NCBI GenBank assembly: GCA_029262955.1
Contig: JAJCYL010000049.1
Span: 1 to 28,506 of the forward strand
Direction: 5' to 3'
Length of the DNA stretch: 28,506 bases
DNA from: Cytophagales bacterium
GTDB taxonomy: Bacteria > Bacteroidota > Bacteroidia > Cytophagales > Cyclobacteriaceae
The translations under genes were made by a program, and so were the position numbers. The notes beneath the pieces are model-generated. The model saw nothing but the letters and a program-made list of their open reading frames with translations. It searched no databases and was not told the origin of the DNA. Positions 22,637 through 28,506 of the stretch are shown here, piece by piece (position 1 is the stretch's first letter; the number at the start of each line of letters is the position of its first letter).

Positions 22637-23257
22637 ATGTTAGAGATAAGATTGGATGGTATTGGAAAACGCTTTATCAGGGAATGGATAATTCGTGATT
22701 GCAGCTATGCACTTCAATCTGGAAATGCCTATGCAATTATAGGGCCTAATGGGAGTGGGAAATCATCCTTAGCTCAAATTATTGCAGGTTATTCTACACC
22801 CACAATCGGTCAAATATCCTTTAAATTAACTGGAGAGAATTTGGCTCAAGAGGATGTCTTTAAGTATCTCAATTACGCTGCACCTTATGTGGAGTTGATC
22901 GAAGAATTCACACTCAGTGAACTCCTTGACTTCCATTTCAAACTAAAAAAACCATTATCCAATCTCTCAAAGTCTGATGTGGTGAACCTCATGAGATTGG
23001 AAAATGCAGCCAGCAAAGAAATTCGAAACTTCTCATCAGGAATGAAACAACGGTTGAAAATCGGTTTGGCTTTAACCACTGTCTCTGAATTAATCATACT
23101 TGATGAGCCTACAACAAATTTAGACGAAGCCGGTGTCCAGTGGTATCTCGAAATAATTCAAAAGTTCACACCGGAAAAATTATTGGTTGTTTGCTCCAAT
23201 CAAAAGCGGGAGTATGAGTTTTGTACGGAGAAGTTGGATTTAATGAATTGGAAATAA
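22637..23257 (+). CDS. Small ABC ATPase with non-canonical Q- and H-loops
   Basis: 206 residues, a single nucleotide-binding domain. Walker A is IIGPNGSGKSSL, the signature is NFSSGMKQRLKIGLAL and Walker B is LIILDEPTTNLD, so ATP binding should be intact. The Q-loop position reads LNYAAPYVELIEEFT without Gln, and the H-loop region reads VVCSNQKREYEF with Asn in place of the switch His. No permease is encoded next to it. Position directly after lpxA suggests an envelope role, for example working with a membrane partner encoded elsewhere, or a regulatory rather than pumping function. The stop codon abuts the convergent nitrilase stop. Confidence 0.88.
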   Translation: MLEIRLDGIGKRFIREWIIRDCSYALQSGNAYAIIGPNGSGKSSLAQIIAGYSTPTIGQISFKLTGENLAQEDVFKYLNYAAPYVELIEEFTLSELLDFHFKLKKPLSNLSKSDVVNLMRLENAASKEIRNFSSGMKQRLKIGLALTTVSELIILDEPTTNLDEAGVQWYLEIIQKFTPEKLLVVCSNQKREYEFCTEKLDLMNWK

Positions 23258-24169
23258 TTATTTGACCTTGAAATCAAATACGTCATTACGTGCATAGTGT
23301 CCACATACATCAAAATCCATTTTACTCTCAACAACCTTAGCGCGGTTGATTTCTGCAGTTAAAATGCCCTCACTGCCATAAAGGGGTCCAGCTATAGTAT
23401 TTCCCATTGGATCGACAATAACACTTCCACCAACACACATTACATCGGGTTGGTCATCCAAAGAATCCATATCACGAACTTTATAGGGATACATTTCTTT
23501 TGTAACATACTGGTTGGCACTTAACACGTAACAACGCCCTTCACAGGCGATGTGTTTCATGGAAGCTTGCCACGAATCTCGTTGATCTGCAGTCGGGGCG
23601 AGATAGATCTCTACTCCCTGCTGATACATGGCCATACGGGCCAGCGGCATGTAGTTTTCCCAACAAATTAAGCCTCCCAATTTTCCTAATTCTGTATCAA
23701 CTACAGTTAATGTACTCCCGTCACCTTCTGCCCAGATTACACGCTCAGCTGCAGTAGGTTTTAGTTTTTGATGCTTTCCCAAAAGTTTGCCATTCGGTCC
23801 GAAATAAAGCATGGTGCAAAATAATGACCCGTTAGAGCCACCGCCCTTTTCCGTTACTCCAATCACCAGGTGACATTTGTGTTTTTTGGCCATTTTACCC
23901 AATTCATTACACTCCTTACCCGGAACATCAATTGAATTCTCCCAATACAACCTCCAGAGTTTTCTTCCATTTCCAGTACGGCTACCCACAACTGTACCAA
24001 AGGAAAGACCTCTGGGATAACATGGAATGTAGGCCTCCGGAAAAAGAACCAGTGATGATTTCTGATCTGCTGCCTCTTCAATCAATAAAGAGGTCTTTTT
24101 AAGTGTTGCCTGGAGGTCAAACAAAACCGGTGCAGACTGTACAACTGCCGCGACGTATTTTTTGGTCAT
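23258..24169 (-). CDS. Nitrilase (carbon-nitrogen hydrolase superfamily, branch 1-like)
   Basis: 303 residues. The catalytic triad is visible: Glu45 in LVLFPEAYIPCYPRG, Lys135 in GKHQKLKPTAAER and nucleophile Cys169 in GGLICWENYMPLAR. CWENYMPL and the PTAAERVIWAEGDG stretch fit true nitrilases, which turn nitriles into acids plus ammonia, rather than amidases or carbamoylases. The usual HRKLKPT is HQKLKPT here. The length is somewhat short because the C-terminal tail ends at FDFKVK. The protein is cytoplasmic, with no transport partner nearby. A TAAATTTG element sits 4 bases upstream of the start. Confidence 0.92.
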   Translation of the reverse strand: MTKKYVAAVVQSAPVLFDLQATLKKTSLLIEEAADQKSSLVLFPEAYIPCYPRGLSFGTVVGSRTGNGRKLWRLYWENSIDVPGKECNELGKMAKKHKCHLVIGVTEKGGGSNGSLFCTMLYFGPNGKLLGKHQKLKPTAAERVIWAEGDGSTLTVVDTELGKLGGLICWENYMPLARMAMYQQGVEIYLAPTADQRDSWQASMKHIACEGRCYVLSANQYVTKEMYPYKVRDMDSLDDQPDVMCVGGSVIVDPMGNTIAGPLYGSEGILTAEINRAKVVESKMDFDVCGHYARNDVFDFKVK

Positions 24170-24173
24170 TCTT

Positions 24174-24181
24174 CAAATTTA
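24174..24181 (-). promoter_or_regulatory. -7 element abutting the nitrilase start
   Basis: The minus strand reads TAAATTTG, an exact TAnnTTTG, and only four bases (AAGA) separate it from the ATG at 24169. If used, the transcript would begin at or within the start codon. No -33 TTG at normal spacing is evident. Confidence 0.4.
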
Positions 24182-24302
24182 ACAACACTGATTTCAATCA
24201 TCTATAGCTATCACACGAGTGGTTCCTCAAAAAAATCAGGGTACCAATTAAACCTTTTCTTCTGCATACTATCTAAAGGGCAAATTTTAAAACATAAACA
24301 AA

Positions 24303-24761
24303 ATGAAAAATCTATTAAGTAAAGTAACCATAAGTGCAATGATGATGTTCGTTATGGGAGTAACAATTGCTCAAGAGGTAGATATGCCCGAAGTTGATCA
24401 AGCCGAAAAGTTTGGAGATATCTTAACTGCAGAACAAATTGCGACACTGGAGCAAAATAAGGCTAACAGGCAGGAACTAAGGGAAGCATTTAAAGCTACT
24501 TTATCCGAAGATCAATTGGCTATTCTTGAAGACGCCGAACTGAACCGCAGAGAGCAAAGGGAGGCATTACGTAATACCCTTACAGACGAGCAGCAGGAGT
24601 TACTCGCTAGTAACAGGGAGACAATCAGGGAGCGGCGTGATGCTTTCAGAGATGGTTTGACTGATGAGCAACGAACTGCATTGAGAGAACAGCGCCAGGA
24701 TCAAAGACCGGATCGACGATCTAGAAGAGACAGGTTGAGACGACATGGGCGTAGCAATTAA
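24303..24761 (+). CDS. Exported repeat protein, four 26-residue repeats, Arg-rich C-terminus
   Basis: 152 residues. The signal peptide MKNLLSKVTISAMMMFVMGVTIAQ is followed by a short acidic stretch and then four repeats of exactly 26 residues (41-66, 67-92, 93-118, 119-144). Each opens L-(T/S)-x-(E/D)-Q and continues with an amphipathic helix ending in Arg-rich residues (REAF, REAL, RDAF, RDR). The pattern resembles LTxxQ-type helical hairpins of the Spy/CpxP group, but I cannot call that family firmly. Charge shifts from acidic at the front to strongly basic at the end (QRPDRRSRRDRLRRHGRSN). Possible roles are periplasmic chaperone, metal or polyanion binding. A strong terminator follows at 24772-24799. 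Confidence 0.82.
   Translation: MKNLLSKVTISAMMMFVMGVTIAQEVDMPEVDQAEKFGDILTAEQIATLEQNKANRQELREAFKATLSEDQLAILEDAELNRREQREALRNTLTDEQQELLASNRETIRERRDAFRDGLTDEQRTALREQRQDQRPDRRSRRDRLRRHGRSN
24423..24734 (+). repeat. Four 78-bp coding repeats
   Basis: Units at 24423-24500, 24501-24578, 24579-24656 and 24657-24734 each encode 26 residues with the same register. The DNA has diverged between units while protein spacing is kept exactly, indicating old duplications under selection for helix length. Confidence 0.8.
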
Positions 24762-24771
24762 ACTTTGTGTT

Positions 24772-24799
24772 AGGGCTGCATTTTAGCGGCCCTTTTTTT
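24772..24799 (+). terminator. Rho-independent terminator after the 26-residue repeat gene
   Basis: AGGGCTGC (24772-24779), a 6-base loop, then GCGGCCCT (24786-24793) form an 8-base stem with one G-T wobble, followed by a run of T to 24799. It lies 10 bases after the stop codon and separates this gene from the outer-membrane protein gene starting at 24820. Confidence 0.9.
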
Positions 24800-24819
24800 C
24801 CACCCATAACTACACACCC

Positions 24820-25692
24820 TTGAAGAATCTACTCGCCATACTAGCCCTCCTAATTTCTCAATCAGCATTTACCCAGGAAATAGATTCTGTATTGAATGAT
24901 CTTCTGTTTGAAGATCAAGAGCTACTTTCCTTAATGGAGAAGACCAAAAACTATCAATTTCTATATACATCTATAAATTATCGAAATCAAACCTACTTCG
25001 CGGGAAGGGACGTAGGAATTGATCAATACAATATGACCGGTCAGATTTCATATATCCATTCTAGCGGCATAACCGCTGGTCTCGCCGGAATACTTTACAG
25101 CGAATTCGAACCTCAACTCAATACTACTATCGCCTCAATTGGATACGGTAAAAGCTTTAACAAGCTAAGATTGCGCGCATCATTTGACAAATACTTCTTT
25201 GCTGATATTGATACTCTAGAAGAAAGTTATTTTAATAGCAGCCTGACCGTGGGAGCCTCTTACCGGTTGAAACATTTCAGGTCAAGTCTTAATTTTTCAG
25301 CGCTTTTAGGTCCTGAACCAAGTACACAAGCTTCCTGGGACTTTACAGGCTATATCAACCTATGGAAAAAGGGATACCAGAAGAGATTAAGATTCGAACC
25401 AGGGATCTCTTTCCTATTTGGTAACGAATCTGTCTTATCAACCACCGCACAATCTATTGGAAGCCGTGGATTCCTTGATAATGTTGTAGAAACAGAGACT
25501 CTGGTTGAAAAGTATGGATTAATTAATACGCAAATCCGGCTACCCTTAAATCTCACCTACGGGAACTTCGATTTTGAGGTGGGATACAACTATAATTTGC
25601 CCCGTACTTTAGATAATGAGGCTACCCCTCTGAGTAATACTTCTTTTTTTAATATCTCTATCGGATATCTACTGGATTTAGGGAAAAAATAA
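24820..25692 (+). CDS. Outer-membrane beta-barrel protein, unknown function
   Basis: 290 residues starting with TTG at 24820. No ATG fits, and this start gives a good signal peptide, MKNLLAILALLISQSAFTQ. The mature part alternates polar and aromatic residues in strands (TYFAGRDVGIDQYNMTG, ITAGLAGILYSEF, LRLRASFDKYFFADI) and ends with NISIGYLLDLGKK. I cannot place it in a named family. The first 35 mature residues are helical and acidic. The start lies just 20 bases after the terminator of the repeat-protein gene, so read-through or a promoter inside the upstream gene would be needed. Both genes encode exported products and may act together, which is inference. Confidence 0.75.
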   Translation: MKNLLAILALLISQSAFTQEIDSVLNDLLFEDQELLSLMEKTKNYQFLYTSINYRNQTYFAGRDVGIDQYNMTGQISYIHSSGITAGLAGILYSEFEPQLNTTIASIGYGKSFNKLRLRASFDKYFFADIDTLEESYFNSSLTVGASYRLKHFRSSLNFSALLGPEPSTQASWDFTGYINLWKKGYQKRLRFEPGISFLFGNESVLSTTAQSIGSRGFLDNVVETETLVEKYGLINTQIRLPLNLTYGNFDFEVGYNYNLPRTLDNEATPLSNTSFFNISIGYLLDLGKK

Positions 25693-25737
25693 GGAGCTAT
25701 TTCCGAATAGTTGAGGAAAGAATGTAGAGGTTATTTT

Positions 25738-25745
25738 TACCTTTG
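25738..25745 (+). promoter_or_regulatory. -7 element abutting the guaA start
   Basis: TACCTTTG is an exact TAnnTTTG, and only 3 bases (CGC) separate it from the guaA ATG at 25749. TTG at 25711-25713 lies 24 bases upstream, slightly longer than the usual spacer. If used, the guaA transcript would be leaderless or nearly so. Confidence 0.45.
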
Positions 25746-25748
25746 CGC

Positions 25749-27278
25749 ATGACAGAAAAAATCCTCATCCTGGATTTCGGTTCGCAGTATACACAACTCA
25801 TAGCCAGAAGAGTCAGGGAGTTAAATGTCTACTGTGAGATTCATCCTTACAATCATATTCCGGAAATTGATAGCAATGTAAAAGGCGTCATTCTATCTGG
25901 CAGCCCTTGTTCTGTACGAGATTCAGGCGCTCCAGATATCGACCTGGATCGAGTTAATCATGGCAGCCCGGTATTAGGAGTATGTTACGGTGCCCAATTG
26001 ATAGCCCATAAACTTGGCGGAGAAGTGATGAGGTCAGAAATGCGGGAATACGGAAGGGCTAACCTTAGTAAAGTTGACACTCACTATGAACTCTTAAAGG
26101 AAATTGAGATTGATTCGCAAGTATGGATGTCCCATGCGGATACCATTTCTCGGTTACCGGAAGAACTGGAGTTAATTGCCAGCACACCGACCGTGGAGGC
26201 AGCTGCATTCAAACACAAAGAAAAAGACATTTGGGGGATTCAATTTCATCCTGAAGTAACCCATACAAAACAAGGTCAGGAAATACTGAGGAATTTCGTT
26301 GTACATATTTGTGGCTGCTCTCAGGATTGGACTCCGGATATATTTGTGGAATCAACAATAAACGAACTTAAGGAGCAGCTTGGAAATGACAAGGTAGTAC
26401 TTGGATTATCAGGCGGAGTTGATTCATCTGTAGCTGCAATTCTAATCCACCAGGCAATAGGTAAAAATCTTCATTGCATTTTTGTCGATAATGGGTTATT
26501 GAGAAAAAACGAGTTCGAAGATGTACTGGCCTCCTATGAAGGAATGGGCTTAAATGTCAAAGGTGTTGATGCAAAAGAGCAGTTCTATTCGGCATTGGTG
26601 GGGCTAAGTGAGCCTGAGGCCAAACGAAAAGCTATCGGAAAAATCTTCATTGATGTATTTGATCAGGAATCGCACAAAATTGAGGATGTTAAATGGTTAG
26701 GACAGGGAACAATCTACCCCGATGTGATTGAATCAGTCTCAGTTAAAGGACCATCCGCAACGATTAAATCACATCATAATGTAGGAGGCCTACCTGACTA
26801 TATGAAATTGAAAGTTGTAGAACCTCTGAAGGCTCTTTTTAAAGATGAGGTAAGAAGGGTCGGTCGGTCTTTGCAAATAGACGAGAAAATCCTTGGTCGT
26901 CATCCGTTTCCAGGGCCGGGATTAGGCATAAGAATACTTGGAGAAATTACTAAAGAAAAAGTGCGGATTTTGCAGGAAGTTGACCACATCTTCATAGACG
27001 GGCTGAAAAAACATGACCTTTATGGTGATGTTTGGCAGGCTCTTGCTGTACTGCTGCCAGTGCAGTCAGTTGGTGTCATGGGGGATGAACGAACCTACGA
27101 AAATGTTGTGGCACTACGTTCAGTGAGTAGTGTGGATGGTATGACTGCTGATTTTAGTCATTTGCCCTACGAATTTTTAGGGCATATTTCAAGTGAGATA
27201 ATTAACCGGGTTAAGGGAGTCAATCGGGTTGTTTATGACATCTCATCAAAACCCCCATCAACAATTGAGTGGGAGTAA
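25749..27278 (+). CDS. guaA: GMP synthase (glutamine-hydrolysing)
   Basis: 509 residues from ATG 25749; the TTG at 25743 adds two residues and breaks the normal start. The glutamine amidotransferase domain (1-195) has ILDFGSQYTQLIARR, nucleophile Cys79 in GVCYGAQLIAHKLGG and the His-Glu pair in GIQFHPEVTHT. The ATP pyrophosphatase domain follows with P-loop VLGLSGGVDSSVAA and the IFVDNGLLRKNE segment. The dimerisation domain ends with the conserved RVVYDISSKPPSTIEWE. It converts XMP to GMP in the cytoplasm. The protein is complete with no odd residues, and there is no purine riboswitch-like leader. Confidence 0.98.
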   Translation: MTEKILILDFGSQYTQLIARRVRELNVYCEIHPYNHIPEIDSNVKGVILSGSPCSVRDSGAPDIDLDRVNHGSPVLGVCYGAQLIAHKLGGEVMRSEMREYGRANLSKVDTHYELLKEIEIDSQVWMSHADTISRLPEELELIASTPTVEAAAFKHKEKDIWGIQFHPEVTHTKQGQEILRNFVVHICGCSQDWTPDIFVESTINELKEQLGNDKVVLGLSGGVDSSVAAILIHQAIGKNLHCIFVDNGLLRKNEFEDVLASYEGMGLNVKGVDAKEQFYSALVGLSEPEAKRKAIGKIFIDVFDQESHKIEDVKWLGQGTIYPDVIESVSVKGPSATIKSHHNVGGLPDYMKLKVVEPLKALFKDEVRRVGRSLQIDEKILGRHPFPGPGLGIRILGEITKEKVRILQEVDHIFIDGLKKHDLYGDVWQALAVLLPVQSVGVMGDERTYENVVALRSVSSVDGMTADFSHLPYEFLGHISSEIINRVKGVNRVVYDISSKPPSTIEWE

Positions 27279-27364
27279 AGGAAGACACTACAATTTTCTT
27301 TCTTTGCACTTAGTTATTACCTTGAACGTTCCAAATAAGCCCATTTGCTATTAAAATACTCCAA

Positions 27365-28506
27365 GTGAAATCAATTCTTTCCACTTTATTGCTATGTATC
27401 AGCCTTGCTGGCTACTCGCAAAACCATCAACAAAAATATCTGGATGGCAAGGAATTGTTCCGAACCGGGAAATACAAACTGGCTATGGAAACGTTTAGAC
27501 CAATTGCTGATCCAAACAACAAGCACAGTTTAACGGAATACGCTTCCTTTTATTATGCCTTGGCGGCCTATTCTGATGGACAGAAATATGCCGCCAGGGA
27601 TATGTTTCGGCAAATAGTAGCTAAGTTCTACACATGGAGCAAAATTGATGAAGTCAACTTATGGCTTACTCAACTCAATTTCGAATTAGAAAATTATTCC
27701 GAAGCCCTCTACTACTTTGACAAAATAGTGTCATCCCAAATAGTCGAGAGTGGCCGGGCTATTAAGCAACATCATTTGTTCCAAATTGACTCTATTGAAA
27801 TTCTTCAGTCTCTGCAAGTTGAATATCCGCAGGACAAGACAATTGCAGAAGCGCTGGTTAGAGCAATTGAAAAACAACCTCTGGCTGATAAAGACATTGG
27901 CCTGATGGAAAGGCTTGTAAATCAATTCAAACTTGATGGCACTAAATACAACGTGTTAGACTACTCGCAAAATGTAAAGAAGGACGAGTACACCATTGGG
28001 GTCATGTTGCCCTTTATGTTTAATTCTTATGATAATACGCATCAAATCTTAAGAAACAACATCGTCACCTCGCTCTACGAGGGAATGCTAGTTGCGGAAG
28101 AGGAACTCGCCTCCAGAGGGAAAAAATTAAAGTTATTCCCTTACGACACCAAAAGAGATGAGGACGAAACTGTGGGAATTATAAATAAAAGAGAGTTAGG
28201 ATCTGTAGACCTCATCGTAGGTCCATTATATCCCGGCCCAAGCAAAGTCGTATCTCAATTCTCATTCGACCATCGCATCAACATGGTTAACCCATTGTCG
28301 TCAAATTCTGAAGTGATTGGAAACAATCCATACTCATTCCTATTTGAGCCCTCAACTGAAACCCAGGCTCTGGCTACCGCTGAATATGCAAAGAAAAATT
28401 ATACCAATAAAACCACATTCATTGCCTATGAAGACAATAGCCGGGACTCATTGTTTGCACATATTTACAAGGCTGAAATTGAGAAGGACTCTTTCCAAGT
28501 AGTTTG
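27365..28506 (+). CDS. Exported TPR plus type-I periplasmic-binding-fold protein (partial, 3' end missing)
   Basis: An open frame begins with GTG at 27365 and runs off the window end (about 380 codons). No ATG fits. The GTG gives the signal peptide MKSILSTLLLCISLAGYSQ. Residues about 22-200 contain TPR-like helices (YLDGKELFRTGKYKLAMETF, YALAAYSDGQKYAARDMFRQ, LENYSEALYYFDKIV). From about residue 205, EYTIGVMLPFMFNSY, then SLYEGMLVAEEELASRGKKL, then DLIVGPLYPGPSKVV and FLFEPSTETQALATAEY, it matches the Leu/Ile/Val-binding type-I periplasmic fold. TPR plus PBP-I recalls LpoA-like activators of cell-wall synthases, but a solute-binding role is equally possible. It is 86 bases downstream of guaA on the same strand. 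Confidence 0.82.
   Translation, partial: MKSILSTLLLCISLAGYSQNHQQKYLDGKELFRTGKYKLAMETFRPIADPNNKHSLTEYASFYYALAAYSDGQKYAARDMFRQIVAKFYTWSKIDEVNLWLTQLNFELENYSEALYYFDKIVSSQIVESGRAIKQHHLFQIDSIEILQSLQVEYPQDKTIAEALVRAIEKQPLADKDIGLMERLVNQFKLDGTKYNVLDYSQNVKKDEYTIGVMLPFMFNSYDNTHQILRNNIVTSLYEGMLVAEEELASRGKKLKLFPYDTKRDEDETVGIINKRELGSVDLIVGPLYPGPSKVVSQFSFDHRINMVNPLSSNSEVIGNNPYSFLFEPSTETQALATAEYAKKNYTNKTTFIAYEDNSRDSLFAHIYKAEIEKDSFQVV

Noticed and set aside
24423..24734. Tandem repeat as CRISPR or non-coding satellite
   Set aside because: The units are coding, in frame and diverged at DNA level, with no spacers or conserved repeat sequence.
25693..25748. Purine or other riboswitch before guaA
   Set aside because: Only 56 bases separate it from the upstream stop and no aptamer-like pairing is seen. 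CTATT/AATAG at 25697-25710 is a weak stem without a T run.

Overview
The window comes from a Bacteroidota chromosome, most likely a free-living, probably marine member of the Cytophagales type. The evidence is a full-length PorX (receiver plus PglZ-like domain, the regulator of type IX secretion), the Bacteroidota LpxC-FabZ fusion protein, a large DUF5916 outer-membrane protein with an N-terminal CBM9-like domain, a membrane-bound AraC regulator, several TAnnTTTG promoter elements (the Bacteroidota primary sigma type), few Shine-Dalgarno sequences and repeated use of TTG/GTG starts. The genes look chromosomal and mostly housekeeping. I see no integrase, transposase, phage gene, rRNA, tRNA or CRISPR array.

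Layout. (1) 1-607: 5' part of a DASS/SLC13 anion symporter (minus). (2) 887-3553: DUF5916 outer-membrane protein (plus), ending directly against a minus-strand operon (7005 to 3554) of a membrane AraC regulator, an NRDE/TANGO2 protein and a GT-C glycosyltransferase. (3) 7192-9726: M1 metallopeptidase lipoprotein, overlapping tail to tail with a START-domain protein (10342-9713). That gene is divergent from a MarR regulator (10430-10894), which overlaps tail to tail with glpD (12545-10884). (4) 12646-14512: a secreted helical CxxC protein and an outer-membrane beta-barrel, followed by an approximately 360-bp spacer with a long interrupted dyad. (5) 19029 to 14873: a tight minus-strand operon porX - tsaE - AlaDH/PNT-family dehydrogenase - serine racemase/threonine dehydratase-like enzyme, divergent from an HD-domain hydrolase (19092-20324). 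(6) 20465-23257: lpxC-fabZ, lpxA and a small ABC ATPase lacking the canonical Q- and H-loop residues. (7) 24169-23258: nitrilase. (8) 24303-25692: a secreted protein made of four exact-length 26-residue repeats, then a terminator and an outer-membrane beta-barrel protein. (9) 25749-27278: guaA. (10) 27365 to the end: a TPR plus type-I periplasmic-binding-fold protein, cut by the window end.

How the genes relate. Envelope biology dominates: lipid A synthesis, type IX secretion control, outer-membrane barrels, glycosyl transfer and exported proteases. The least explained points are these. The alanine-dehydrogenase-like protein in the porX operon has lost both catalytic residues (Lys to Glu, His to Gln). 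The ABC ATPase next to lpxA has a non-canonical active site. The 26-residue repeat protein shifts from acidic to very Arg-rich along its length. A candidate MarR operator is built into the promoter element. Promoter -7 elements lie directly against the guaA and nitrilase start codons. Four convergent gene pairs have zero or negative spacing. No clearly new multi-gene system could be proven from sequence alone; the porX operon with its substituted dehydrogenase is the best candidate for new biology.
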